A DNA stretch of 64,000 nucleotides from Nipponacmea schrenckii (GCA_030562195.1 CM060202.1:32912599-32976598); one strand, 5' to 3'. Counted from the first letter of the stretch, positions 23,624 to 37,720 are shown. Made by a program: numbers and translations. Notes: a model not told the origin generated them from the sequence alone.

Positions 23624-25219
23624 TTTGTTTTCGAAATGACTATTTTTTTTTTGTCTCTTTCTGGTCACGCTCCCCAGCCATAACTGCAAATGTCTTACAC
23701 AATCTGGCGTGATATTGTAACGTAATTTAGTGCTCGTTGTTGTTTAAATGTAAAATGACGCATTTTTGTTCTACCGGAAATGACGTAGAACGTCACAAAT
23801 TTTATTTTTGTTTACTAACTCACGGCTCGTTTTTTTATCCAATCTGGATCGGACTTTTTTTATTTACTACTTATAACTTAGATTTACATAATAGCAGTTT
23901 AAAAATTTTGAAATTTTTACTTTTGTCGCTGACTTTTGAATTTTAAAATTTAACACTTTTTCTAACTTCTGCAATTTTGATTAGATCGAAATCAAAATTT
24001 GCAGTTAGATAAACATTTTTCTTGTCAAGAAAAATCTGTTTTCAAAATGTCGACATCACTTCCGGTTTCGGCGTCATACGTCGCTAAACTTCGAATTTTC
24101 ACTTCCGGAATTCTAAAGATATTTGAATTTTTTTTTTTGCAATTAGTTACTATTAAGCCATAATGATTTTATAATTAACAAAAATTGAACCGGAAGTAAC
24201 AGATCAGTCGCCATCATTAAACCACTTACTTTTGTAAAGTGAAAAATCGGGCCTTAGGGGTTAATCGGACAATTGTAATTTTGATGTCTATGAAATCTTC
24301 AATCGATTGCTAACAATTCTTAGGAAGCCGAATTTTGAATTTCGATTTAGCTTACCTTTCATTTCCGGTTCTTTTTTTTCACTCAGTGCCTAATTTTCCA
24401 ACGTTCATATATCGTGACCTTGACCTTTGGTGACCATGTGACCTGCACAAAAGTTGTTGCCCTTGTCGAGATCTATCCATTGATGTCTTCATTTGTGTTG
24501 TGCAATGTCAACTTCCGGTTTTACAGCCATTTGAAAATTGCACTTTTTAACTTCGAAGAGCTCTGTCACGTGACCTAATTTACATACGTCAAAATTTCTT
24601 TTATGTCCTTATTACGCGTAATTTATTCTTTCCAATGGTGTATAACACTTTATATTTTAATCAAAATTGCGCTTTTTAATATTTGAACATTTTGTTCTTA
24701 GTTCTATATTAATTGTGCGTGATTTATGAAAAAGCACGTGTTTTTTTTAAAGTTACGTCTTATTTTTTCACAAAAATTGGTAGATGAGTAGACAAAAAAT
24801 TATCATTAAAGATTCCGATAAAACATTTTCCGAAATTAGCCGGAAACGTCCGAAAATGACCAAAAAATGTAGAAAATCATAGAAATCGGAATTTTCGGAT
24901 TAAATTTTTGCACAAACTTGCAATTTTATTATTCCACAGAATTAGTACCATCAATATCTTCATTTTGTATGTATGCCGTATATGCAAATTCCTAACCGTT
25001 TGATCGCCATCTTGAAATATGCAAATTATTGGAAAAATACTACTCGTCCGCCATTTTTAATCCTATCTTTTTCAGACTTGTTTTAAAATATAATTTGGAT
25101 AATTATCTAGGTCCTCTAGTGGCATATTTTTCAATTTCAAATTTGTCTTTGGACCAGGTCCTGCCAAAGTTTTTCAAAACTGACTTCCGTTTGAAAGTTC
25201 ATTACTTTTGAACTCTACC

Positions 25220-25468
25220 ATATGCATCCTTTTGATCTCAAAACAACATCACCAGAGAGGCACTGGACTGGAATCCCCAAGGGCATAGAAGACAAGGACG
25301 ACCTTTACATAGCTTGAAAAGAATAAGACTGAAAGAGCTAGGAAGGATTGGCAAGACCTGGAATGAAGAAAAAAGAACAGCTCATAACAGAGTGAGATGG
25401 AGAACGTCTGTAGCAGCCCTATTCTCTGCAAGGAACGAAGAGGACTAACCTACTAATATGCATCCTTT
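25220..25468 (+). mobile_element. 5'-truncated non-LTR retrotransposon insertion with 13-bp TSD
   Basis: ATATGCATCCTTT occurs at 25220-25232 and again at 25456-25468, flanking 223 bp that end seven bases after a stop codon with no poly(A). Perfect direct repeats plus a coding 3' end show target-primed insertion into an ancestral F3. The same flanks recur in the other three F3 copies, so the insertion predates F3 amplification. Confidence 0.85.
25236..25448 (+). pseudogene. Non-LTR retrotransposon reverse transcriptase, C-terminal tail (copy in F3-b)
   Basis: Seventy open codons and TAA at 25446-25448. Residues read REALDWNPQGHRRQGRP, later GKTWNEE and RWRTSVAALFSARNEED before the stop. This is the C-terminal tail found after the RT domain in many metazoan non-LTR pol proteins; the polymerase core is absent. 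It reads antisense to the F3 element. It is frame-intact here and in the other three copies, which may just reflect youth. Confidence 0.82.
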
Positions 25469-27646
25469 ATTTTTCTGCAAAATCATCTTCATTGGCTAAA
25501 GGTTCATATGATACCTTGATTTCTTATTTTAGTAAAGAACATTTGGATTAATAGGGATCCAAAAATTAGTAATTTGCATATTTCTCGTATCTTCAGATGG
25601 TTATATCTCATGAACAAGATTCTTGGCAACATTCTAATTGACATTTTTGTGATGTGATTTTTATCAGCTTTCTAACAATATCTTTATTTTAGCTATAGAC
25701 CGAAAACTGATGAAAATACGCCTAGTAGAAAATAAACGATTTTAACATTCATATTTTTTTTATATTTAGTTCTATTTAACTTAAAAACAAAATTCGAACA
25801 GATTTATAATGTGCAAATTCCCAGCTTTCAAGCAATATATAAATCAATATGTATAGATAAAAATTGCGAAAAGTTTAAGAATAAAATTACACTCTAATTA
25901 AACAGATATAAATAAACAGGTCATAAAGCCTGACTGTGGTAATTTCTTATCTTTTGGTCAAGACACAAATTTTGACATTTCCAGTTTAAGTATCACAACC
26001 AATCAAAACAAGTCATTAGACTTTGTGGGTGTGGTTAAGCCCAGATATTTTACATCACTGTGTGTATTTTTCTTTCAATCGAAATAGGGTCTCGGAGGAT
26101 CAGTCAATATGTGTTATTTTGATGGACATGTATATAGAATCTATAACCGATTGCAGAAATTTATATGGAAACTGATTTTTGAATTTTTAATTTGATTTTG
26201 ATTTAATTACGATTAAAAATTATAAAAACTTCGAAGGTGTATATTGTGACGTTGACCTTTGGCGATATTTATACCTGTACATATGTGATAGTTCTATCCA
26301 ATGACATATTAAGCTTTATAGCAAAATGTAAACTTTCGGTTTATCGGCATTTAAAAATTGCGAATTTTTCCTATAAAACGGTCAATTCACAAATTTTGAC
26401 ATTTCCAGTTGAAGTTTCCAAAACAAGTCAATGGACTTTGTGGGCGTGGTTAAGCCCAGATATTTTTACACCACAAACCTTAATGATTGCCAGTCTATAA
26501 ACAAACTCAAATGTCACGTGTTAAATCATGAATAAATCATCTCTCCCAATAATCGCAAAATCAATCTACATTCTATCCTTAAATGACAGCCAGGAGACCA
26601 ACAAATTCTAAATAGCTCGAAAGCTGCAGAACTGTTACAAACAGGTCTAGTTATTCTTTCCAATGGTGTATAACACTTGATATTTGATCAAAATTGCACG
26701 TTTTAAATTTGCAAATTTTGTAATTTCTTCTTTACTAACTGTGTGTATTTTTCTTTAAATCGAAATAGGGTCTCGGAAGATAATTCAATTTGTGTTATTT
26801 TGATGTACATGTATATAGAATCTATTGCCGAAATATATATGGAAACCGATTTTTGAATTGTTATTTTGATTTTGATTTTTTACGATTAAAAATTAATTCT
26901 AAGATATTATATATCTTAAATAAAAGGAATGATTGTTCATTTCTCGTTGTGGGCGATGTATGATATGGAATATTTGGAAGGAAATGACAACATTTAGAAT
27001 TTTAAATGATATTCTCTTAAGCAATAATAATGTACAGTTGAGAGGACTAGTGGTATAAGGGACGCAACTCTATAAAATACTCTCTTAAAGATGTAAAGCC
27101 GCGCTGTTAATTTGATGGCTCTATGTTATACCATGGCAACTTGCCACAAATTGCAGGATCTAATGTTCCTACTACACCTAAATTAAGATTGATAAATAAA
27201 TAAATAAACAAATTAAAAGTATCAACGATCTGGAAAGTTAATTTAATCCGAGATCAATTTGTAATCTCAAATAAGGTGTTTTTTGTTTTTTTGTTTTACA
27301 CACTAATTAAATAGATATAAATGTTACAAGAAGAGTTAAGAAGATAATGTAACAGGTCATAAAGTCAGATTGTGTTAATTTCTTATGTTTGGTCAAGACA
27401 AATTTTGACATTTCCAGTTTAAGTATCGCAACCAATCAAAACAAGTCATTATACTGAGTAGGCGTGGTTAGGTTCTATTTTAAATGACAGCCAGGAGATA
27501 TAACAAATTCTAAATATCTCGGAAGCTGCACAATTGTTACAAACAGGTCTAGTTATTATTATGGAATTGGATATTATAAATGCAAAGTTTCACCCATGCA
27601 ATAGAAGGGACGCGCACTGCCTTGGTACCGTCTAACGGTTCTAGTT

Positions 27647-27728
27647 GCAGTGCGTTCATCGAACGCACTGCTTTGTTTTCGAAATGTTTTTTTTTTTTTT
27701 TTTGCAGTGCGTTCATCGAACGCACTGC
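27647..27728 (-). repeat. Two tandem terminal hairpins at the F4 3' end
   Basis: Perfect hairpins at 27647-27671 and 27704-27728, each followed on + by 'tttgttttcgaaatg' and a T tract, i.e. the whole hairpin-poly(A) cassette is duplicated. Confidence 0.85.
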
Positions 27729-28302
27729 TTTGTTTTCGAAATGTCTTTTTTTTTTTTTTTTTTTTTCGAATTTTACCCTCGATTGTTTTCGTAGAAGGCA
27801 ACTTGCCACAAACTACCTGTTGCTATTGCCTATTCAAACTGCGTGACTTGTATTTTATAAATGTAAAATGACGTCATTAAGAGCAACCGGAAACGAGCTG
27901 TGGGCAATGGCGGCTTTTTGATTATTGCTGTTTATTACCTCTATTTATCATCTGATTTTGACAGAACTTCTTTTGCTAGCTTCTTTTAACTGCTAGCTAC
28001 ATAACTGCAGTTTCAAACTGCTAATTTCATTACTTTTGTAGCTGACTTTTTTTATTTCAATTTTTGCGTTTTTTTCAACTTCTACAATTTTATTCCGATG
28101 CATCCGAAAACTTACAGGTATATAGACACTATAAATGCAATTAAAATCTATTTTTTAAATTTTCGAAATCACTTCCGGTTTTGAAGTTATTCGCTTTTAA
28201 AATTTAAAAATCGATTTCCGGAATTTTCAAGATATTTCAAAAATTCTTTTTGCAATATGCTAGAAATAGTCATACAAAAAAACGAAGATGAAAAAATCCG
28301 GA

Positions 28303-28330
28303 CCGGAAGCAAACGATAAGCCGCCATATT
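28303..28330 (-). promoter_or_regulatory. YY1-like plus ETS-like motif pair (F4 example)
   Basis: On the minus strand AATATGGCGGC, a 9-bp spacer and GCTTCCGG. Both motifs are slightly off the F1 form, but the spacing is the same. Confidence 0.45.
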
Positions 28331-29345
28331 GAAATGTCAAACTTTTGTAAATTTTAAAATTCAAATTCAGGGGATAAAGCGATTTTCGTTATTTTTACGT
28401 ATCTAATGACTAAAGTCGATTGCGCAACTTTATTTGGGAGCCGATTTTTGAATTTGGATTTGGATTTTCTTTTAATTCCATTTTGATATTTTTGATAATG
28501 TCAAAAACTTTAAAGGCCCATATTTTGTGACCTTGACCTTTGGTGACCGTGTGACCTGAACATGATTTATTCTCCTTGATGATATGTATCCACTGATATG
28601 TTCATTTGTGTTGTCCGATGATAACTTCCGGTTTTATAGCCGATTGAAATTTGCAATTTTTATTTTTAACGAGCTCTGTCACGTGAACTAATTTATAAAT
28701 AACAAATATTTAAATTGAATCTTATTAGGGTTTATCTGCTCTTTGTAATGATATATTAAACCAAATATTTCCACCAAAAATGCGCTTTTTAATATTTGGA
28801 AATTTTATATTTTCTTCTCTACTAACTGTGCGTAATTTTCTTTAAATCGAAATTGGGCCTCTGGAGATGCTACGATTCGTGTAATTTTAATGTCTATAGA
28901 ATGTTATATCGATTCCTGAATTATATTTGGAAACTGATTTTTGAATTTTGATTTTGATTTTGATATTTTTACCGAAAGTAATATATAAACACTTCGAATG
29001 GTCGTATATTGTAACCTTGACCTTTGGTGTCCTTGTAAGCTGCACAAATGTGATAGCTCTCGAAAAGATCTATCCATTGATATATTATATTTTGATGTAC
29101 GATGTATACTTTCCGTTTTATCACCATTTGAAAATTGCAAATTTCATCGTTAAAAACTGTTTGTTGAATTATGCGTTTGGGAGATCTACATGACACTAGT
29201 TTCAGCGAACCAATTATGCTTTAAAATAAAACGACTTATACTCTGTAAAATAATGTTAGTGTTCTACAGATACTTTGTGGGGTAGTTTTAAAGCGTATAT
29301 CAAAACTGCTACGCACTGCGTCAGAACCTCGCGAAGCCTGGGGAT

Positions 29346-31343
29346 CTAGTTTTTTTTTTTTTTTCGAATTCCTCCCATCGCGCCCAGCCAAAACTACAAA
29401 TGCCACATGGAAACTGTTAACAATTCTTCGGGAAAAACCCCCCCGAATTCAAATCATATGAATGTATTTTGACGCCATTTTGTCCAACCGGAAATGACGT
29501 ACGGGGCTATGACTAACTTTAGGTTTTTTTCTCATTTGTCACGCAAGTTTTTAATCAATTTTGATCGCGTTTTTTTTTGTTTATTGCTTTCAATCTTTGT
29601 TTACAAGTTAGCAATTTAAGAATTATACATTTCCCAACTTTGTCGCTGACTGATTTAATTTTAATTTTTGCGCTTTTGTCAACTTCTACAATTTTATTTC
29701 GATCGATCTGAAAATTTACAGATTTATAGACATTTTGATTGCGAACTATAATTAATTTTCAAAATTTCGATATCACTTCCGGTATTGATGTTATTTGTTT
29801 TTAAAAGGTTGAGTTTTGCACTTCCGGAATAATGAAGATATTTGAAAAATTTATTTTGCAATTAGTTACAATTGTCTATTTGATGATGGTTATTTAAGAA
29901 AATCCGAACCGGAAGTAACGGATCAGCCGCCATCTTGATATGACCAACTTTTGTAAAACTCAAAATGGGGCCTCAGGGTTAAATCTAATTTGCATGATTT
30001 TACATTCTCTAAAAATATCAATCGATTGCGCAAAAAAGTATGGGAAGGGATTTTTGAATTTCGCTTTTGCTTTTTTTTTTATTTCCGGTTGAAATTTTTC
30101 AGTTATTGTCAAAACTTTCAAGGTTCATATTTCGCGACCTTAACCTTTGGTGACCTTTTGACCTGAACAAAGGTTATTGCCCTTGATTATGTCTGCCCAA
30201 TGGTATCTTCACTTTTGTTGTCCGATGTTCATTTCCCGGGTTTTTGCAGCCAATTGAAAATCACGAATTTTAATTTTAAGGAGCTCTATCAAGTGACCTA
30301 ATTTACATAGGACAGAATTTCTTACATATTCCTTTTACGCTTAATGTCATCTTCCCATTAATATATCAAACTTGGTATTTTAGTCAAAATTGCGCGTTTA
30401 AAAATTTCAAAATTTTGTAATTTCTTCTATACTAACTGTGCGTGTTTTTCTTTAAATCGAAATGGGGTCTCGGGGGACAATTCGATTTGTGTTATTTTGA
30501 TGTATATAGAATCTATAATCGATTGCCGAAATATATATGGAAACCGATTTTTAAATTTTTTTATTTTGATTTTGATCTTTTTACGATTAAAATTTTTAAA
30601 AAACTGTGAAGGGTCGCATATTGTGACGTTGTCATTTGGCGATCTTTTGACCTGTACAAATGTGATAGGTCTCGAGAAGATCTATCCAATGATATATTAA
30701 ACTTTATTGTAAAATTTATACTTAAGGTTTTATCGGCATTTAAAAATTGCGAATTTTTCCTATAAAACGGTCTGTTCAATGAACGTTGTGTTTGGGCGAT
30801 CTATAAGATATGAGTTTCAGCGATCCAAATTTATTTTGTAGTTTAATCGTTCTACACCCAGTAAAAAAGATTCTAAGCTGTTATATATCTTAAATAAAGG
30901 ACATTATTGTGTATTTCTCGCTGTGGGCGATGTATTATATGGAATATTTGGAAGGAAATTACAACCATTGGAAGTTTAAATTTTATCTCTTGAGCAACAA
31001 CAATATTACAGTTGGGTGGAATAGTGGTCTAAGGGACGCGACTCTATAATATACACTTAAAGATGTAAAGTCGCGTTGTTAATTTGTTATACCTGGTCAA
31101 CTTGCGACAAATTGCAGGATCTTATGTTTTTACTACCTAATGTTATAATAAATGAGATATTGAATGATAAGAGATAAATCTTTATTTGAAATGACAGTTT
31201 TATTTAGATAAAAGATACACCAAGTAACTAATACTATCTTTGTGATCTGTAATTTCATATAGTTAATCATAATGTGTTATTCTGAATACGGCGATGTTTT
31301 CCGGAACGGTACGCACTGCTTTAGTGCCGTTAGGCGTACGGCT
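29346..31343 (-). mobile_element. F1 element copy j, chimeric with F3-like 5' part
   Basis: The 3' two thirds (29350-30850) are F1, and the terminal ~40 bp at the 5' end are F1 (GCCGTTAGGCGTACGGC next to CTAG at 31344). The stretch about 30850-31140 instead resembles the 5' region of F3 ('gggcgatgta', 'ggaatatttggaaggaaat', 'acaaattgcaggatct'). About 31140-31300 is unlike either and holds no G-rich tract. Confidence 0.7.
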
Positions 31344-31388
31344 CTAGTTGCAGTGCGTTCATCGAACGCACTGCTTTGTTTTCGAAAT

Positions 31389-31424
<36 letters not shown>

Positions 31425-33614
31425 CGAATTCTGGTCAGAGCGCCCAGCCAAAACTACGCATGCCACGCACATTCTGTTAACATTTCTCCCGAAAATGCCG
31501 CGAGACTAAATTTGATGAATGTATTTTGACGCCCTTTTGACCTACAGGAAATGACGTAGCGCCGTCTACAGTTTTTCTTTGTTTTTCAATTTGCGGGTTT
31601 ATTTTTGATCCGATTTTGATCGTTTTTTTTTAGGTAACTACATTGAATTTAGTTTTTAAAAAATAGCAATTTAAGAATTATACAAATTTTCCCCAAATTT
31701 GTCGCTGACATTTTGAATTTGGGAAAAATTTTTTCATTTTCTAAATTCTACAGTTTTATTTCGATCGATCTGAAAGCTTACAGATATATAGACATTTGGA
31801 TTGCGAAGTATAATTATTTTTCAAAAATTTCGATATCACTTCCGTTTTTTATGTTATTTGCTTTTAAAGTTGAACTTCGCACTTCCGGAATAATGAAGAT
31901 ATTTGAAAAATTTCTTTTGCAATTAGCTACAATTGTCTATTGAATAATGCTAAATTAAGAAAATTCGAACCGGAAGTAACGGATCTTCCGCCATCTTGAT
32001 ACGACTAAATTTTGTAAAACTGAAATAAGTTCTCAGGGATATGTCTAATTTGCATAATTTTAGATTTTCTAGAAACATCAATTGATTACGCAAAAAAGTA
32101 TGGGAAGGAATTTTTGGATTTCGATTTTGTTTTTCTTTTATTTCCGGTTGAATTTTTTCAGTAATTGTCAAAACTTTAACCGGTCATATTTCGCAACCTT
32201 GACCTTTGATGACCTTTTGACCTGAACAAAAGTTATTGCCCTTCATTATATCTGCCCAATGGTATCTCCACTTTTGTTGTCCGATGTTTACTTCCGGTTT
32301 TGCAGCAAATTGAAAATCACGAATTTTAACTTTCAAGAGCTCTATCACGTGACCCAATTTACATAGGACAGAATTTCTTACATATTCCTTTTACGCTTAA
32401 TCTCATCTTTCTATTAATATATCACACTTGGTACTTTAATCAAAATTGCGCGTTTAAAAATTTCAAAAATTTTTTAATTTCTTCTATACTAACTGTGCGT
32501 GTTTTTCTTTAAATCGAAATAGGGTCTCGGGGGATGATTCGATTTGTGTTATTTTGATGTATATAGAATCTATAACCGATTGCCGAAATATATATGGAAA
32601 CCGATTTTTGAATTTTGATTTTGATTTTGATTTTTTAACGATTACAATTTTTAAAAACTTTGAAGGGTCGTATTGTGACGTTGACCTTTGACGAATTTTT
32701 GACCTGTACAAATATGATAGCTCTCGAGAAGTTCTATCCAATGATATATTAAGCTTTATTGTAAGATGTATACTTCCGCTTATATCGCCATTTGAAAATT
32801 GCGAATTTTCTCTATAAAACAATCTGTTTAATGTGTTGCATTTGGGCGATCTACAAGATATAAGTTTCAGCGATCTGAAATTATTTTTTAGTTTAATCGT
32901 TGTACATCTAGTTAAAATGATTCAAAGTTGTTATATATGTTTTTCCTGTTGTGGGTGATGTAAATATTGAATATTTGGAACGAAATTACAACCTTTAGAA
33001 TTTTAAATTTTATCTCTTATATTATGCAACAATAATATACAGGTGACTGGAATAATGGTCTAAGGGACGAAACTCTATTCAATATAAATTTTAAAATGTT
33101 AGGCCGCGCTATTTATGTGGTGTCTCAATGTTATACCCTGGCGACTTAAGACAACTTTAACCATTAGTGACCTTTCGATTTGTATATAGCTTCGACATTG
33201 TCTATTCAATGCTATATATATATTTTTTGTACGATATCTACTTTTGGTTTCATCGCCATCCGAAAATTGCGAATTTAATATATAAAACAATCTACATTGT
33301 ATTGGGTATTATTCTCTACGTTTGGGCGATTTACAAATATGAGTTTCGGCGATCCGGATTTCTTTTTAAACGACCCTCTATCCATTTGTTATTATGATTT
33401 TAACTTATTATCTATCTTAATTGATGATGAGGGCTAAGGATGGGGAGGGGCAAAGAGGGCAAAGGGGGGAAATGGGGTATGGGAGCGTTTGTTATGAAAT
33501 CAAAATCCGTTTCTGATGCATATTTTTTTATTTTAATAAACCCTTTTTGTCTTTTGCTTAACGAACGAATCCCTGGATGGAACGCACTGCTTCAGTGCCG
33601 TTAGGCGTACGGCT
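31344..33614 (-). mobile_element. F1 element copy k, full length
   Basis: Complete reverse-oriented unit of 2271 bp with hairpin 31350-31374 and about 35 T at its 3' end. Very similar to copy b (1166-3441) and copy m, sharing the AAGATGGCGGA variant, so the similarity crosses the + and - blocks. Confidence 0.85.
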
Positions 33615-35834
33615 CTAGTTGCAGTGCGTTCATCGAACGCACTGCTTTGTTTTCGAAATGTTTTTTTTTTTTTTTTTTTTTTCGAATTCTTCCCATCACG
33701 CCCAGCCAAAACTACAAGTGCTACATGAAAACTGTTAACATTTCTTTCAAAAAACCCGCGAAAGTAAATAATATGAATGTATTTTTACGTCATTTGTCCA
33801 ACCGGAAATGACGTACAGGGATATGTCTAATTTTAGGATTTTTCTTATTTGCGACGCTAGTTTTTAATCAATTTCGATAGCGTTTTTTTTTGTTTATTAC
33901 TTTTAATCATTTTTACAAGTTAGCACTTTCAAACTTTTAAAATTTTGAACTTTGTCGCTGACTTTTTTAATTTTGATTTTTGCAGTTTTGTCAACTTCTA
34001 CAATTTCATTTCGATCGATCTGAAAATTTACAGAAATATAGACATTTTGATTGCGAACAATAATTAATTTTCAAAATTTCGATGTCACTTCCGGTTTTGA
34101 TGCTATTTGCTTTTAAAGTTGAATTTTGAAATTCCGGAATAATGAAGATATTTGAAAATTTTTTTTTTTCAATTAGCTACAATTGTCTATCTAATGATGG
34201 TAAATTAAGAAAATCCGAACCGGAAGTAACGGATCAACCGCCATCTTGATATGAGTAACTTTTGTAAAACTCAAAATGGGGCCTCAGGGTTAAATCTAAT
34301 TTGCATAAATTTAGGATTTTTTAAAACATCCATCGATTGTGCAAAAAAGTATGGGAAGGGATTTTTGAATTCCGCTTTTGCTTTTCTTTTATTTCCGGTT
34401 GAAATTTTCCAGTAAATGTCAAAAATTTCAAGGTTCATATTTCGCGACCTTGACCTTTGGTGACCTTTTGACCTGAACAAAAGTTGTTGCCCTTGATTAT
34501 ATCTATCCAATGGTATCTTCACTTTTGTTGTCCGGTGTTTACTTCCGGTTTTGCAGCAAATTGAAAATCACGAATTTTAACTTTAAAGAGCTCTATCACG
34601 TGACCTAATTTACATAGGACAGAATTTCTTACATATTCCTTTTACGCTTAATGTCATCTTTCCATTTATATATTTCACTTGGTATTTTAATCAAAATTGT
34701 GCGTTTAAATATTTCAAAATTTTTTAATTTCTTCTATACTAACTGTGCGTGTTTTTCTTTAAATCGAAATTGGGTCTCGGGGGATAATTTAATTTGTGTT
34801 TTTTTTGATGTATATAGAATCTATAACCGATTGACGAAATATGTATGGAAACCGATTTGTGAATTTTGATTTTGATTTTGATTTTTTTTAAAGATTAAAA
34901 TTTTTAAAAACTTTGAAGGGTCGTATATTGTGACGTTGACCTTTGACGAATTTTTGACCTGTACAAATATGATAGCTCTCGAGAAGTTCTATCCAATGAT
35001 ATATAACGCTTTATTGTAAGATGTATACTTCCGCTTTTATCGCCATTTCAAAATTGCGAATTTTCCCTATAAAACAACCTGTTTAATGTGTTGCATTTGG
35101 GCGACCTACAAGATATAAGTTTCAGCGATATGAAATTATTTTTTAGTTTAATCGTTCTACATCCAGTTAAAATGATTCAAAATTGTTATATATGTTTTTC
35201 CTGGGTTTTGGGTGATGTAAATATGGAATATTTGGAACGAAATTTTAACCTTTAGAATTTTAAATTTTATCTCTTATAATTATGCAACAATAATATACAG
35301 TTGACTGGAATAATGGTCTAAGGGACGAAACTCTATTCAATATAAAATTTAAAATGTTAGGCTGCGCTATTTATGTGGTGTCTCAATGTTATACCCTGGA
35401 GACTTAAGACAACTTGAACCATTAGTGACCTTTCGATTTGTATATAGCTTCGACATTGTCTATCCAATGCTATATATATATTTTTTGTACGATATCTACT
35501 TTTGGTTTCATCGCCATCTGAAAATTGCGAATTTAATATATGAAACAATCTACATTGTATTGGGTTTTTATTCTCTACGTTTGGGCGATTTACAAATAGT
35601 TTCGGCGATCCGGATATCTTTTTTAGATTAAACGACCCTCTATCCTTTTTTTATTATGATTTTAACTTATTATCTATCTTAATTGATGATGAGGGCTAAG
35701 GATGGGGAGGGGCAAAGAGGGGAAAGGGGGAAAAGGGGCGTATGAGAGCGTTTGTTAGGAAATCAAAATCCATTTCTGATGCACATTTTTATACGCCCAC
35801 ATGAAATGGGGGGCGTATATTGTCGTCACCCACA

Positions 35835-35884
35835 TCCGTCCGTCCGTCCGTCCGTCCGTCCGTCGGTCCGTCCGTCCGTCCGTC
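35835..35884 (+). repeat. (CCGT)n microsatellite
   Basis: About a dozen tandem 4-bp units with one variant unit (cggt), at the start of the tandem-repeat element. Confidence 0.9.
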
Positions 35885-35887
35885 CAC

Positions 35888-37720
35888 AATTGCTCGTAAA
35901 CACTCTACACGGTGTAATTCTTGACGGATTTAGAAGAAACTTAATATGAGTGTTTATGATCACGCAAGGATGAACCCTATTGAAAATCAGCGAAATCGGA
36001 AAAAAATTAGTATGAGTTTGTGCCCTTGTTCTTGAATGGCTCGTAAACACTCTACAAAGTGCAATTCTTGACCGATTTTGATGAAACTTGGTGTGACAGT
36101 ATGTTATAACTCAAGGATAAACCCTATCGAAAATCAGCGAAATCGAAAAATATTTAGTATGAGTTATTGCCCTTGTTCTTGAAAACGCGTTCAATTTTAG
36201 CTTGTAAACACTCTTGAGAGAACAATTTTTAATGGATTTTAATGAAACTTGGCCTGAGTATTTGTTATCACCCAAGGATGAAGCCTATTGAAAACCAGTC
36301 AAATCAAAAAAAAATTAATATCAGTTATTGCCCTTGTTTTTGAAAACGCGTTCAATTTTTAGCTTGTAAACACTCTACAAAGCACAGTTATTGACCGATT
36401 TTGACGAAACTTGCTGAAATTGTTTAATATCACCCAAGAATGAACCCTTTTGAAAATAGCACATATCGAAATATATTTAATAGGAATTATTGCCCTTGTT
36501 CTATAAAATGTGTTGGATTTTTGCCTTGTAAACACTCTACAAGTCACAATTCTTGAGCGATTTTGACATAACTTTGCATGAGTATTTCTAATCACTTAAG
36601 GATGAACCTTATTGAAATTCAGTTAAATCGAAAAATATTTAGTATCAGTTATTGCCCTTGTGTTTGAAAACGCGTTCAATTTTAGCTTTTAAGCACTCTA
36701 GAAAGAACAATTCTTAATGGATTTTGATAAAACTTGGCTTGAGTATTTGTTTTTACCCAAGGATGAACCTTATTGAAAATCAAATAAATCGAAATATATT
36801 TAGTGTCAGTTATTGCCCTTGTGTTTGAAAACGGGTTTAACTTTTTGGCTAATAAACACTCTAGAAGGTACAATTCATGACCAATGTTGACAAAACTCAC
36901 TGAAATTGTTGGATATTGCAAGGGATGAGCCTAATTGAAAATTAGAAATATCAAAATATATCTAATATGAATTATTGCCCTTGTTCTTTTAAACGCGTTC
37001 GATTTTTGTCTCGTAAACACTCTACATGGCACAATTCTTGAAGGATTGCAATGAAACTTGGTGTGAGAGTGTGTTATAACTCAAGGATGAACCCTATTGA
37101 AAATCAGCAAAATCGAAAAAAATTTTAGTATGAGTTACTGCCCTTGTTCTTGAAAACGCATTCAATTTTAGCTTGTAAACACTATAAGAACTATTCTTAA
37201 TGGATTTTGATTAACTTTGGCTTGAGTATTTGTTTTTACCCATGGATGAACACTATTATAAATCAAATAAATAGAAATATATTTAGTGTCAGTTATAGCC
37301 CTTGTTCTTGAAAACGCATTCAATTTTAGCTTGTAAACACTCTAGAAAGAACAATTTTTAATGGATTTTGATGTAACTTGGCTGGAGTATTTGTTGTCTC
37401 CCAAGGATGAACCCTATTGAAAATCGAAAAATATTTAGTACAAGTTATTGACCTTGTTTTTGAAAACGCGTTCAATTTAACTCGTAAACACTCTAGAAAG
37501 AACAATTTTGAATGGATTTTGATGAAACTTGGCTTTAGTATTTGTTTTCTCACAAGGATAAACCCTATTGAAAATCAGATAAATCGAAAAATATTTAGTG
37601 TCAGTTATTGCGCCTGTGTTCAAAAACGCTTTCAACTTTTGGCTTGTGAACACTCTAAACATTCCTTTTTGACAAACTCGCTGAAATTGTTTAATATCAA
37701 CCAAGGATGAGCCTTATTAA
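35888..37720 (+). repeat. Array of ~12 degenerate ~160-bp monomers
   Basis: The anchor 'gtaaacactcta' or a variant recurs near 35895, 36043, 36202, 36365, 36529, 36690, 36854, 37014, 37163, 37331, 37484 and 37646, i.e. spacings of 148-168 bp. Each monomer also carries 'aattcttga', 'aaggatgaaccctattgaaaa' and 'ttattgcccttgtt' blocks. Open frames of 75-97 aa here come from the periodicity and are not genes. Confidence 0.85.

Larger units (their letters stand above)
23578..27640 (-). mobile_element. F3 element copy b, full length
   Basis: Complete reverse-oriented F3 of 4063 bp. Its 5' palindrome (ACCGT/ACGGT) abuts CTAG at 27641-27644. Its 3' end has CTAG, about 17 T and then the hairpin at 23599-23623, so here poly(A) lies between hairpin and CTAG. 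It carries the RT tail, an E-box GTCACGTGAC (about 24567-24576) and the YY1/ETS-like pair. Confidence 0.85.
27641..29345 (-). mobile_element. F4 element (single copy)
   Basis: Reverse-oriented 1705-bp unit between CTAG at 27641 and CTAG at 29346. Its 5' end (ATCCCCAGGCTTCGCGAGG, then GCAGTGCG) differs from F1-F3, but the body carries the shared module: E-box GTCACGTGA, 'ggtcac...aggtcaaggtcac' and a YY1/ETS pair. It ends in two tandem GCAGTGCGTTC hairpins. Only one copy is visible here. Confidence 0.7.

Noticed and set aside
35888..37720. CRISPR-like array
   Set aside because: The ~160-bp units are contiguous and degenerate with no short repeat/unique spacer alternation, and the genome is eukaryotic.
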